DNA from: Nocardioides sp. | Lineage (GTDB): Bacteria > Actinomycetota > Actinomycetes > Propionibacteriales > Nocardioidaceae | Direction: 5' to 3' | Assembly (NCBI RefSeq): GCF_030655615.1 | Contig: NZ_JAURVJ010000068.1 | Coordinates: 1-40,200, forward strand | Length of the DNA stretch: 40,200 nt | Shown here: positions 1 to 7,802 of the stretch, piece after piece | How the letters are laid out: every line of letters begins with the position of its first letter | How positions within the stretch are numbered: the first letter of the stretch is position 1 | Notes under the pieces: model-generated | The model's database searches: none | What the model was told of the DNA's origin: nothing | What the model saw: only the letters and a program-made list of their open reading frames with translations | Made by a program: the position numbers and the translations under genes

Positions 1-275
1 TGGTCCGGGCGTGGAAGGGCGACCGTCACGGCAACCTCGTCTACCGCGACTCCGCCCGCAACTTCAACCCGCTCGCCGCCATGTGCGGACGGGTCACGAT
101 CGCCGAGGTCGAGCACCTCGTCGAGCCGGGCGAGCTGGACCCCAACCTGGTGCACACCCCGGGTGCCTACGTGCAGCGGGTGGTGGCGCTGACGCCGGAG
201 CAGGCCGCCGACAAGCGCATCGAGAAGCGCACCGTGAGGGTCTCGACAGGCTCGACCACCGAGGGGGACGCATGA
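1..275 (+). CDS. 3-oxoacid CoA-transferase subunit A, C-terminal part
   Basis: This is the last 90 codons of an alpha subunit of a class I 3-oxoacid (succinyl-CoA:acetoacetate type) CoA-transferase, which moves CoA between acyl groups. The frame is open from the left window edge, so the start lies outside. The visible part ([16 protein letters not shown], then [22 protein letters not shown]) is the conserved C-terminal half of the family. The stop overlaps the start of subunit B as ATGA, as expected for a heteromeric enzyme made from one mRNA. The last residues after IEKRT ([13 protein letters not shown]) look unlike the usual short end of the family and coincide with a palindromic repeat at 239-263. 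The substrate cannot be told from this fragment. Confidence 0.9.
   Translation, partial: VRAWKGDRHGNLVYRDSARNFNPLAAMCGRVTIAEVEHLVEPGELDPNLVHTPGAYVQRVVALTPEQAADKRIEKRTVRVSTGSTTEGDA
239..263. repeat. REP-like palindromic element inside a coding end
   Basis: The core GGTCTCGACAGGCTCGACC followed by ACCGAG is an imperfect palindrome (GGTC/GACC ends, two TCGA cores). From memory, near-identical 20-25 base sequences are scattered widely through genomes of Nocardioides and related actinobacteria. Here it is translated as VSTGSTTE at the very end of the CoA-transferase A subunit, ten bases before the stop codon. No second copy was noticed in the window, so the dispersed nature is recalled knowledge and not seen here. 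Confidence 0.5.
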
Positions 276-916
276 GCTGGAATCGGGAGGAGATGGCCGC
301 GCGTGCGGCCGCCGAGCTGAGTGACGGCTCCTACGTCAACCTCGGGATCGGGCTGCCCACGCTGGTGCCCAACTACGTGCCCGACGACGTCGAGCTGGTG
401 CTGCAGTCCGAGAACGGGGTGCTGGGCACCGGTGCCTACCCGTTCGAGGGCGACGAGGACGCCGACCTGATCAACGCCGGCAAGGAGACCGTCACGCTGC
501 GGCCGGGGGCGTCGTTCTTCGACTCGGCCACGTCGTTCGGGATGATCCGCGGCGGCAAGATCGACGCCGCGATCCTCGGGGCGATGCAGGTCAGTGCCGC
601 CGGCGACATCGCCAACTGGATGATCCCCGGCAAGATGGTCAAGGGCATGGGCGGCGCGATGGACCTGGTCCACGGCGCCAAGCGGGTCATCGTGCTGATG
701 GAGCACGTCGCGCGCGACGGCGGCCACAAGATCGTCAACGAGTGCTCGCTGCCCTACACCGGGCGCGGCGTCGTGCAGCGCATCATCACCGACCTCGGCG
801 TCCTCGACGTCGTCCCCGCCACCGAGGGCAGCGGACTGCGGCTCGTCGAGCTCGCCCCCGACGTGACCCTCGACGAGCTGCGCGCCAAGACCGAGCCGGA
901 GATCCTCACCGACTGA
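272..916 (+). CDS. 3-oxoacid CoA-transferase subunit B
   Basis: This 214-residue beta subunit of a class I CoA-transferase carries the catalytic glutamate in SENGVLGTG, where the CoA thioester intermediate forms. [10 protein letters not shown] near residue 30 and the [19 protein letters not shown] region are further family hallmarks. The length is normal for a free-standing B subunit. The ATG at 272 overlaps the stop of subunit A; an in-frame extension upstream would run through the A gene and is not credible. The partner is the truncated A subunit, and together they probably activate or degrade a 3-oxoacid such as acetoacetate or 3-oxoadipate in the cytosol. Which one is not resolved. Confidence 0.93.
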   Translation: MSWNREEMAARAAAELSDGSYVNLGIGLPTLVPNYVPDDVELVLQSENGVLGTGAYPFEGDEDADLINAGKETVTLRPGASFFDSATSFGMIRGGKIDAAILGAMQVSAAGDIANWMIPGKMVKGMGGAMDLVHGAKRVIVLMEHVARDGGHKIVNECSLPYTGRGVVQRIITDLGVLDVVPATEGSGLRLVELAPDVTLDELRAKTEPEILTD

Positions 917-922
917 GTCCGT

Positions 923-1258
923 TCAGCCCTTCGGCGGGAGCGTGCGTACGACGGCCACGCCGCGGGCGACCCAGCGATCGAGCGCCTCGTCGTCGGCGAC
1001 CCCGTCGACCGACACCCGGACCCAGGTCCGCGACGTCCGGCCGCCCATCACCATCGGCTCGACGTGGTCGTGCTCGAGCAGCCCCGCTCGCTCGGCGTCG
1101 GTCACCCGCACCATCAGCCCGCCGCTGCCACTGACGCAGACCGTCATGTGGCCGTCGACCATGAACGCCAGGCCGCCGAACATCGTCCTCTCGTCGGCCG
1201 GTCCCTCGGGCGCGAGGGCCTCACGGACCCGCCCGGCCAGCTGCTCGTCGTACGCCAT
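923..1258 (-). CDS. TfoX N-terminal domain protein
   Basis: This 111-residue protein matches the TfoX N-terminal domain family: MAYDEQLAGRVREAL, then the typical RTMFGGLAFMVDGHM block, then MVRV and a C-terminal WV(A/R)-rich helix. In enteric bacteria TfoX/Sxy regulates competence. Single-domain actinobacterial relatives are common and have no established role, so no competence function is inferred. It converges on the CoA-transferase operon with a six-base gap and diverges from the oxidoreductase gene. Its start codon lies in the perfect 12-base palindrome CATGGCGCCATG (1256-1267), next to the ECF41-type promoter of the opposite strand. Confidence 0.85.
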   Translation of the reverse strand: MAYDEQLAGRVREALAPEGPADERTMFGGLAFMVDGHMTVCVSGSGGLMVRVTDAERAGLLEHDHVEPMVMGGRTSRTWVRVSVDGVADDEALDRWVARGVAVVRTLPPKG

Positions 1259-1265
1259 GGCGCCA

Positions 1266-1292
1266 TGTCACATCCTGCGGGGCTGTCTCGTC
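1266..1292 (+). promoter_or_regulatory. Candidate ECF41-type promoter
   Basis: TGTCACA at 1266-1272 and CGTC at 1289-1292 are separated by 16 bases. These are the -35 and -10 motifs I recall being reported for ECF41 sigma factors. The element lies directly upstream of an oxidoreductase gene that is followed by an ECF41 sigma gene, the arrangement known for autoregulated ECF41 loci. Initiation would be near 1300, almost on the in-frame ATG at 1301. Confidence 0.7.
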
Positions 1293-1330
1293 CACCCTCC
1301 ATGAGCGAGAACAGCGAGAGGATGCGGACC

Positions 1331-2068
1331 ATGAGGATCGCGGTGGCCGGGGCGACGGGCGTCGTCGGACGACACGTGGTCGACGTGGCCACCGAGCGCG
1401 GGCACGACGTCGTCCCCCTGGCCCGGTCGGTCGGGGTCGACCTGACGACGGGCGCCGGGCTCGTGGCGCGGCTGTCCGGGGTCGACGCGGTCGTCGACGT
1501 GACGAGCGTGCCGACCCAGGACCGGGAGGAGTCGGAGGCGTTCTTCGGCGCCGTGACGCGCTCCCTGGTCGCCGCCGAGTCGACCGCCGGGGTCGGGCAC
1601 CACGTGGCGCTGTCGATCGTCGGGATCGACGACGTGCCCAGCGGCTACTACGCCGGCAAGCGGCTGCAGGAGCGGCTGCTCGCCGAGGGTGACCAGCCGT
1701 GGAGCGTGCTGCGCGCGACCCAGTTCCACGAGTTCGCCGAGCAGGTGCTGCACTTCGTGACGGTCGGGCCGGTGTCGGTGGTGCCGCGGATGACCAGCCA
1801 GCCGGTCGCCGCCCGCGAGGTCGGCGAGGCGCTCGTCGACCTGGTCGAGGCCGGCCCGTCCGGCCGCGCCCCCGACCTCGCCGGTCCTGAGGTGCTGCCG
1901 ATGCACCGGCTGGCCCGGCGGGTGTCGCGGGCCCGGGGTCTGGGCCGGCTCGTCGTCGCCGTACCGGTGCCGGGCGCCGCCGGCCGCGGCATGAGGGACG
2001 GGTCGCTGACGCCCGGCGACGCCGGCGTGCGCGGGCGCACCACCTTCGACGCGTGGCTCGGCGCGTGA
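1331..2068 (+). CDS. NAD(P)-binding SDR-type oxidoreductase (ECF41 partner)
   Basis: The protein starts MRIAVAGATGVVGRHVVD, the dinucleotide-binding glycine motif of atypical extended short-chain dehydrogenases (NmrA/YwnB-like). It continues with DAVVDVTSVPT, a YYAGKRLQERLL segment resembling YxxxK, and WSVLRATQFHEF, as in NAD(P)H-binding quinone-reductase-like proteins. The ATG at 1331 has GAGAGG nine bases upstream. An in-frame ATG at 1301 would add ten residues and would fit a leaderless mRNA from the promoter at 1266-1292. It is followed seven bases later by an ECF41 sigma factor, whose known genomic partners are oxidoreductases, epimerases and carboxymuconolactone decarboxylases. The substrate is unknown. 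Confidence 0.85.
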   Translation: MRIAVAGATGVVGRHVVDVATERGHDVVPLARSVGVDLTTGAGLVARLSGVDAVVDVTSVPTQDREESEAFFGAVTRSLVAAESTAGVGHHVALSIVGIDDVPSGYYAGKRLQERLLAEGDQPWSVLRATQFHEFAEQVLHFVTVGPVSVVPRMTSQPVAAREVGEALVDLVEAGPSGRAPDLAGPEVLPMHRLARRVSRARGLGRLVVAVPVPGAAGRGMRDGSLTPGDAGVRGRTTFDAWLGA

Positions 2069-2075
2069 GACCGGC

Positions 2076-2966
2076 ATGAGCGTCGAGGCCCTCGCCGAGG
2101 AGTACGCCGAGCACCGCGCCCGGCTGGTGCGCGTCGCCTACGCGATCCTCGGCAGCCGCGCCGAGGCCGAGGACGTCGTCGCCGACTGCTGGCTGCGCCT
2201 GGTCGCGGCCGACGAGCGGGAGCCGGTGCGCGACGTGCTCGGCTGGGCGACGGTCGCGGTGTCGCGGGCCTCGATCGACGTGCTGCGCTCGGCCCGGGTG
2301 CGACGCGAGGCCTACGTCGGCCCGTGGCTGCCGGAGCCCGAGGTGCGCGCTGCGGACCCCGCCGCCGACCCGGCCGACCGGGTCACCCTCGACGACACGG
2401 TCCGCTACGCGCTGCTCGTCGTCCTCGAGCAGCTCACGCCGGCCGAGCGCACGGCGTGGGTGCTGCACGACCTGTTCGAGCTGCCGTTCGACGAGGTGGC
2501 CCGGGCGGTCGGACGCAGCCCCGAGGCCGTGCGCCAGCTGGCCCGCCGGGCTCGCGCCCACGTGGTGGCCGGCACGCCACATGTCGACGTGGACGCGTCG
2601 ACCCACGGCCACGTGGTGACGGCGTTCCTGACGGCTGCTGCGGGTGGCGACCTGGCCGGCCTGGTGTCGCTGCTCGACCCCGCGGTGGTGCTGACCAGCG
2701 ACGGCGGTGGGGTGGTGAGCGCCGCTCGGCGCCCGGTCGTCGGGCCCGACCGCGTCGCGCGCTTCATGGCCGGGATCGCGAGCAGGCCCGGCGCGGCGTC
2801 GTACCGGCCCGTCGAGGTCAACGGCCGCCTGGGACTGGCCGCGACGAACGACGGCCGGGCGTTCGCGGTGCTCTCGTTCACCGTCGACGACGGGCTGGTC
2901 ACCCGGATCGACATCGTCCTGGCACCGGACAAGCTGCCGGACCGGGCGGCACGCCCGATCGGGTGA
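2076..2966 (+). CDS. ECF41-family RNA polymerase sigma factor
   Basis: This 296-residue sigma factor has region 2 (residues about 5-75, RLVRVAYAILGSRAEAEDVVADCWLR without the bracket overlap) and region 4 (about 108-160, LTPAERTAWVLHDLF and FDEVARAVGRSPEAVRQLARR). A long SnoaL/NTF2-like extension replaces an anti-sigma factor. Three ECF41 hallmarks are present: WLPEP near residue 85, DGGG near 210 and PDKL close to the end. In characterised ECF41 proteins the extension acts as a built-in regulator of activity. No anti-sigma gene is adjacent. It probably drives its own operon from the motif at 1266-1292. Confidence 0.92.
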   Translation: MSVEALAEEYAEHRARLVRVAYAILGSRAEAEDVVADCWLRLVAADEREPVRDVLGWATVAVSRASIDVLRSARVRREAYVGPWLPEPEVRAADPAADPADRVTLDDTVRYALLVVLEQLTPAERTAWVLHDLFELPFDEVARAVGRSPEAVRQLARRARAHVVAGTPHVDVDASTHGHVVTAFLTAAAGGDLAGLVSLLDPAVVLTSDGGGVVSAARRPVVGPDRVARFMAGIASRPGAASYRPVEVNGRLGLAATNDGRAFAVLSFTVDDGLVTRIDIVLAPDKLPDRAARPIG

Positions 2967-3001
2967 AGTCGGTCGGACCCCCGTGGGTGGAGGTTCGATC
3001 G

Positions 3002-4546
3002 GTGAGCCTCTTCCGCACCAAGTCGATCGAGCAGTCGATCCGTGACACCGACGACCCCGACACCAAGCTGCGCAAGGACCTCAGCGCGCTCGACCTCACG
3101 GTCTTCGGGGTCGGCGTCATCATCGGCGCGGGCATCTTCGTCCTCACCGGCACGGTGGCGGCGTCCAACTCGGGGCCGGCGCTGGCGTTGAGCTTCCTCA
3201 TCGCCGCCGTCGCCTGCGGGCTGGCCGGCCTCTGCTACGCCGAGTTCGCCTCGACGGTGCCGGTCGCCGGGAGCGCCTACACCTTCAGCTACGCCACCCT
3301 CGGCGAGCTGGTCGCGTGGACGATCGGCTGGGACCTCGTGCTCGAGTTCACCATCGGCTCCGCCGCCCTGGCGGCCGGGTTCTCGGGCTACTTCCAGACC
3401 GTGCTCGACATCGTCGGCGTCACCCTGCCGACCCAGGTCTCGTCGGCGAGCGAGGGCTTCGTCGACCTGCCCGCGGTGGTGATCGCGCTGCTCGTGATGG
3501 GCCTGCTGATCCGCGGCACCAAGGAGTCCAGCGCGTTCAACCTCGTCGTCGTCGGCATCAAGCTGCTGGTCATCGCCATCGTGATCGTCGTGGGGCTCAC
3601 GCTCGTCGACGTCGGCAACTGGACGCCGTTCATCCCCGACGCCCAGCCCACGCCCGACACCGGCGACGGGTTCCGGCAGCTGCCCCTGATCACCAGCCTT
3701 CTCGGGATCGAGCCGGCGGTGTTCGGCCTCGGCGGTGTGATCGCGGGCTCGGCGGTCGTGTTCTTCGCCTTCATCGGCTTCGACGTCGTGGCCACCACCG
3801 CCGAGGAGGCCAAGAACCCCCAGCGCGACGTGCCGATCGGCATCCTCTCCTCGCTCGCGATCGTCACCGTGCTCTACGCCGCGGTCAGCCTGGTCATCAC
3901 CGGCGTCCAGAGCTACAAGGACATCGACCCCAACGACGCCGCGCCGCTGGCGACCGCGTTCGAGGCGGCGGGCGTGACCTGGGTGCGCGACGTCGTCGCC
4001 GTCGGTGCGTGCATCGGACTGATCGTCGTCTGCATGATCCTGATGCTCGGCCAGAGCCGCGTCGCCTTCGCGATGGCCCGCGACGGCCTGCTCCCGCGTG
4101 GCCTGGCCCGCACCCACCCGCGCTACGGCACGCCCCACCGCATCACGCTGGTCACCGGGATCGTGGTCGCGGCGCTGGCCGGCTTCCTCGACCTCGAGAC
4201 GCTCTCCAACCTGGTCAACATCGGCACCCTGTTCGCCTTCGTGCTGGTGAGCATCGGCGTGGTGGTCCTGCGCCGCAAGCGTCCCGACCTGCCCCGCGCC
4301 TTCCGTACGCCGGCCGCCCCGGTCGTCGCGACGCTGGCGGTCCTGATGTGCGTCTACCTGATGCTCAACCTGACCGGTGAGACGTGGGAGCGGTTCGTGA
4401 TCTGGATGGCGATCGGCTTCGTCGTCTACTTCGCCTACGGCCGCCGACACAGCCGGCTGGGCCTCGAGGGCGACGACGGGGAGCGGGACGGATCGGGCGG
4501 GGCGACGGACGAGGTCAGTCCAGCGCCAGACCGGCCGCGGGACTGA
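3002..4546 (+). CDS. APC-family amino acid permease (CAT/YfnA-like)
   Basis: This is a 514-residue integral membrane protein of the amino acid-polyamine-organocation superfamily. After a cytosolic N-terminus (MSLFRTKSIEQSI) comes the family motif GVGVIIGAGIFVLTG in the first membrane segment, then CYAEFASTVPVAGSAYTF and about twelve membrane segments. FIGFDVVATTAEEAKNPQRD is typical of cationic amino acid transporters. The GTG at 3002 has GGAGG eight bases upstream. The acidic, Gly/Asp-rich C-terminal tail runs into the opposite-strand ABC permease, with the last 32 bases shared (4515-4546). The substrate is unproven. It is probably a separate transcription unit from the sigma factor, although the gap is only 35 bases. 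Confidence 0.9.
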   Translation: MSLFRTKSIEQSIRDTDDPDTKLRKDLSALDLTVFGVGVIIGAGIFVLTGTVAASNSGPALALSFLIAAVACGLAGLCYAEFASTVPVAGSAYTFSYATLGELVAWTIGWDLVLEFTIGSAALAAGFSGYFQTVLDIVGVTLPTQVSSASEGFVDLPAVVIALLVMGLLIRGTKESSAFNLVVVGIKLLVIAIVIVVGLTLVDVGNWTPFIPDAQPTPDTGDGFRQLPLITSLLGIEPAVFGLGGVIAGSAVVFFAFIGFDVVATTAEEAKNPQRDVPIGILSSLAIVTVLYAAVSLVITGVQSYKDIDPNDAAPLATAFEAAGVTWVRDVVAVGACIGLIVVCMILMLGQSRVAFAMARDGLLPRGLARTHPRYGTPHRITLVTGIVVAALAGFLDLETLSNLVNIGTLFAFVLVSIGVVVLRRKRPDLPRAFRTPAAPVVATLAVLMCVYLMLNLTGETWERFVIWMAIGFVVYFAYGRRHSRLGLEGDDGERDGSGGATDEVSPAPDRPRD

Positions 4547-6908
4547 CCCGGGCCGCCCGCCGGGCCGGCAGCACGCAGGCCAGCAGCCCGGCGACGGCGG
4601 AGACGGCGACGACGACCGTGAGCTGCCCGACCGGCAGGACCACGGGAGCGTCCTCGACCACCGAGCGGACCATCGTCTGGATCCCCACCCAGGCGAACGT
4701 GACGCCGAGCGCCGTGCCGAGCACGGTCGCGACCACCGACAGCAGCACCGACTCCAGCGCGAGCGTCGCGCGCAGCTGGCGCCGGGTCAGGCCGATCGCC
4801 CGGAGCAGGGCGTGCTCGCGGCCGCGCTCCAGCACCGAGAGCCCCAGGGTGTTGGCGATCCCGATGAGCGCGATCACGACGGCGATGCCGAGCAGGCCGA
4901 CGACGGCGGCGGTGAGGACGTCGAGCTGCTGCTCGACCCACGCGCGGTCGGCAAGCCCGTTCTCGACGGTGCCGCCGTAGGGCTGGGTGAGGGCCTGGAG
5001 GTCGGCCTCGAGCAGGTCGGGGTCGGCGTCGTCGTTCGCGGCGACCCACAGCGCGCGGGGCTCAGGTGCGTCGGTGAGCCGGGCCAGGGTGGCGGGCGTG
5101 ACCAGGGCGACGTCACCGAAGCCCTCGCCGCCCACGACCTCGAGCCGGGCGCTGCGGTCGCCGACGGTGAGGGTGGTCCGGAGCGTGGCGGCGAGGTCGA
5201 AGGGGAGGAGCACCTGGCCGTCGTGCGGCGTCACGCCCGAGGCGTCGCGGGCGGTCGACGTGTCGTCGACGGCGAGCACGAGGAGCTCGCCGCCGCCCCG
5301 GGGGAGGGTGGCGGTGACGCCGTCGAGCGCCACGGCGCCGGCGACCTGGTCGCTCGCCCGGGCTTCGTCGACGGCGTCGGCCGGCAGCACGCGCTCGGTG
5401 GTCACGACGGCGTCGACCGGGTGCTGGACGTCCATCTCGTCGAGGAGCGCCCCGCGCGAGCTGGCCATGCCGGTGAGGACAGCCGTGGTGAGCGTGACGC
5501 CGACGAGCAGCGAGGCGGCGGTCGTGGCGGTCCGCTTGGGGTGACGGCGGGCGTTGCCGGCGGCCAGCCGGGCCGGAGTGCCCCCGAGGCGGGAGGCGAC
5601 GCCACCGACGACGCCGAGCAGGCCCGGGACCAGCCACGGGCCGAGGACGAGGACGCCGACGAACGTCGCGACCCCGCCGGCCAGCATCGTCGGCACCGTC
5701 GTCGTCACCACGGCGGCCGCCAGGAGTGCGGCACCACCGAGCACCAGGAGCGAGCCGAGGGCCAGGCGCAGCCGACCGGCGCCGGACCGGACGTCGAGGT
5801 CGCCGTCGGGGCGCAGCGCCGAGAGCGGGTCGGCGCGGGTGGCCGAGCGGGTGGGCAGCCACGACGCCACCAGGGTGACGAGCAGGCCGACGACGAGGCC
5901 GCCGGCGTACCAGGCGGGGGAGACCGACGCCTCGCCCAGCCGGCTCTCCGGCCAGCGCGACGAGACGACGGCGACCAGGGCGCGGCCGCCGACCGCGCCC
6001 ACGACGAGACCGACCGCGGTGGCGACGAGCCCGAGGGCGAGGGCCTCGGCCCGGATCGACCGCAGCAGCTGGCGACGGGTGGCGCCGACGCAGCGCAGGA
6101 GCGCGAGGTCGTGGCGGCGCTGGGCGAACAGGATCGAGAACGTGTTGGCGATGACGATGACCGCGACCACCAGCGCGATCGTGGCGAAGACGAGGAGCAG
6201 GATCGTCAGCACGTCGACGCCGTTGCTGACCTCGCGCTGCAGGTCGGCGACGTGGGTCGCGGTGTCGGCGACCTCGGCGGTCGGGGCCAGGTCGCGCGCG
6301 GCGTCGGCGGGTCCCGCCCAGGCCACGCTGTCGACGTACATCCGGTCGGCGAGGGGCCGCAGGTCGGGCCACGTCAGGTAGACCTGCCCGGCGACCAGGG
6401 CCGAGGGCGACTCGACGAGCCCGGTGACCGTGACCGTGGCGGCGTCGGGGCCCGACCCGACCTCGAGGACGTCGCCGACGGCGAGGTCGTGCTCGCGGGC
6501 GAGGCCCCGGTCGACGGCGGCCTCGCCCGGGCCGGTCGGGAAGGCGCCGTCGCTGAGCTCCTGCCAGCGCAGGGTCGGGCTGGTCGTGATCTCGCCGACC
6601 TCGGTGTCGCGGTCGACCAGGGTGCCGTCGTGCGTGACGGGCTCCTGGGTCCAGCCGAGGACGGAGGCCTCGGCCCCCCGGTCCGCTGCCCCGGTCACGA
6701 GACGGTCGACCTGGGTGCCGTCGACGAGGGTGAGGACCACGTCGGACCCGTCGTACGGCGCCCCGACACCGGCCGTCAGACCGTCGCGCGCCGCCGACGT
6801 CAGGCCGGCCGTGACGATCACGAAGGCGACGCCGATCACGACCGCGAGGGCGGCGGAGACGTAGCGGCGGGTGTAGGTGCGCAGCGAGGCGAGCAGGACC
6901 GTCGTCAT
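4515..6908 (-). CDS. FtsX-type ABC transporter permease
   Basis: This 797-residue permease has the MacB/FtsX layout: an N-terminal membrane helix (RYVSAALAVVIGVAFVIVTAG), a large extracytoplasmic domain to about residue 235, then a three-helix FtsX block (ILLLVFATIALVVAVIVIANTFSI). A second half repeats the arrangement and ends in another FtsX block (VVGLLGIAVVIALIGIANTL) and a final helix. Such permeases usually export peptides, lipids or lipoproteins, or drive envelope mechanics, and do not import. It overlaps the ATPase gene by four bases (6905-6908), so the two are translationally coupled. Nearby two-component genes suggest envelope-stress or antimicrobial sensing. The substrate is unknown. 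Confidence 0.92.
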   Translation of the reverse strand: MTTVLLASLRTYTRRYVSAALAVVIGVAFVIVTAGLTSAARDGLTAGVGAPYDGSDVVLTLVDGTQVDRLVTGAADRGAEASVLGWTQEPVTHDGTLVDRDTEVGEITTSPTLRWQELSDGAFPTGPGEAAVDRGLAREHDLAVGDVLEVGSGPDAATVTVTGLVESPSALVAGQVYLTWPDLRPLADRMYVDSVAWAGPADAARDLAPTAEVADTATHVADLQREVSNGVDVLTILLLVFATIALVVAVIVIANTFSILFAQRRHDLALLRCVGATRRQLLRSIRAEALALGLVATAVGLVVGAVGGRALVAVVSSRWPESRLGEASVSPAWYAGGLVVGLLVTLVASWLPTRSATRADPLSALRPDGDLDVRSGAGRLRLALGSLLVLGGAALLAAAVVTTTVPTMLAGGVATFVGVLVLGPWLVPGLLGVVGGVASRLGGTPARLAAGNARRHPKRTATTAASLLVGVTLTTAVLTGMASSRGALLDEMDVQHPVDAVVTTERVLPADAVDEARASDQVAGAVALDGVTATLPRGGGELLVLAVDDTSTARDASGVTPHDGQVLLPFDLAATLRTTLTVGDRSARLEVVGGEGFGDVALVTPATLARLTDAPEPRALWVAANDDADPDLLEADLQALTQPYGGTVENGLADRAWVEQQLDVLTAAVVGLLGIAVVIALIGIANTLGLSVLERGREHALLRAIGLTRRQLRATLALESVLLSVVATVLGTALGVTFAWVGIQTMVRSVVEDAPVVLPVGQLTVVVAVSAVAGLLACVLPARRAARVSPAAGLALD

Positions 6909-7717
6909 CGCCCGTCACCCGGGCGCCCGGCGAGGGTGGCGACGAGCTCGTCGCGCGACGGGTCGACCAGGTGGGCGCGGACGGCGCCGTCGGCGAGCAC
7001 GACCACGTCGTCGGCGTGGGCCGCGGCGTCGACCTCGTGGGTGACCATCACGACCGTTTGGCTGAGCTCGCGGACCGAGCGGCGCAGGAGCCCGAGCACC
7101 TCGGCGGAGGCGGCGCTGTCGAGGTTGCCGGTCGGTTCGTCGGCGAAGACGATCGCCGGCCGGGTGGCGAGCGCGCGGGCGATCGCGACGCGCTGCTGCT
7201 GTCCACCCGACAGCTCGGAGGGCCGGTGGCGCAGCCGGTCGCGCAGGCCGAGGACGTCGACGACGGCGTCGACGTGGGGTCGGGCCCGGGCCACCGCCCG
7301 GCGGCCGGTGAGCTCGAGAGGGAGCAGGATGTTCTGCTCCGCGGTCAGCATGGGGAGCAGGTTGAAGGCCTGGAAGACGAAGCCGAGGTGCTGCCGGCGG
7401 AAGAGGGTGAGGGCGGTGTCGCCGAGGCCGGCGAGCTCCTGGCCGGCGACGCTCACGCTGCCCGCGGTCGGGGTGTCGAGGCCCGCGAGGCAGTGCATGA
7501 GCGTCGACTTGCCCGAGCCTGACGGGCCCATGACCGCGGTGAAGCGGCCGGCGGGGAGGTCGAGGTCGACGCCGCGCAGGGCGTGGACGACGTGCTCGCC
7601 GCGGCCGTAGGTGCGGGCCAGGCCACGGGCGCTGGCGGCGGTCGCAGCGTGCTCGACAGGACTGTCGGTGGTCGGTGGGAGGGTCGGTGACAGCGGGTCG
7701 GAGAGGGGAGTGCTCAT
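6905..7717 (-). CDS. ABC transporter ATP-binding protein (MacB/LolD-like)
   Basis: This 270-residue ATPase has all key motifs: Walker A GPSGSGKST, Q-loop VFQAFNL, signature LSGGQQQR, Walker B IVFADEPTGNLD and the H-loop in MVTHEVD. The sequence around the Walker B motif places it in the LolD/MacB group that pairs with FtsX-type permeases. A disordered Pro/Ser/Thr-rich stretch of about 28 residues precedes the domain. The ATG at 7717 follows a TAGCGT -10 box by seven bases, so the mRNA is probably leaderless. Two copies of a putative response-regulator operator lie upstream (7749-7795). Confidence 0.95.
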   Translation of the reverse strand: MSTPLSDPLSPTLPPTTDSPVEHAATAASARGLARTYGRGEHVVHALRGVDLDLPAGRFTAVMGPSGSGKSTLMHCLAGLDTPTAGSVSVAGQELAGLGDTALTLFRRQHLGFVFQAFNLLPMLTAEQNILLPLELTGRRAVARARPHVDAVVDVLGLRDRLRHRPSELSGGQQQRVAIARALATRPAIVFADEPTGNLDSAASAEVLGLLRRSVRELSQTVVMVTHEVDAAAHADDVVVLADGAVRAHLVDPSRDELVATLAGRPGDGR

Positions 7718-7724
7718 GACGACG

Positions 7725-7730
7725 ACGCTA
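7725..7730 (-). promoter_or_regulatory. -10 box of the ABC exporter operon (leaderless)
   Basis: On the minus strand TAGCGT fits the actinobacterial TANNNT -10 consensus. Its last base is seven bases from the ATG of the ATPase gene, so the transcript would begin at or next to the start codon. No Shine-Dalgarno sequence can fit. Confidence 0.6.
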
Positions 7731-7748
7731 GGAAACCGGGACCCTCCC

Positions 7749-7772
7749 GGTCGTCAGGCGACGGGATGGTCC
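7749..7772 (-). promoter_or_regulatory. Candidate response-regulator operator, site 1
   Basis: Read on the plus strand, GTCAGGCGACGGGATG at 7753-7768 matches the site upstream of the histidine kinase (GTCAGCCCACGGGATG at 9645-9660) in 14 of 16 bases. It is centred about 43 bases upstream of the ABC start codon, a usual place for a NarL/LuxR-type activator next to RNA polymerase. Its left edge begins exactly 23 bases from the 5' end of the -10 box, the same distance as at the kinase promoter. Confidence 0.6.
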
Positions 7773-7775
7773 TGC

Positions 7776-7795
7776 GGTCGTCCGACGGGATGACC
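7776..7795 (-). promoter_or_regulatory. Candidate response-regulator operator, site 2
   Basis: GGTCGTCC-GACG-GGATGACC is a 20-base dyad with eight-base arms and one mismatch. It contains the ACGGGATG core found in sites 1 and 3. Its centre is about 68 bases upstream of the ABC start, roughly 25 bases from site 1, which would place two regulator dimers on nearly the same DNA face. Confidence 0.55.
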
Positions 7796-7802
7796 GTCGG
7801 TG

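Noticed and set aside
11..271. An upstream in-frame extension of the CoA-transferase B subunit.
   Set aside because: It overlaps the well-supported A subunit and codes for Arg/Pro/Gly-rich sequence; the family starts near the ATG at 272.
1256..1267. The palindrome CATGGCGCCATG on the TfoX start codon as an operator.
   Set aside because: It is short, made of the start codon and an Ala codon with adjacent bases, and likely by chance; recorded only in the TfoX entry.
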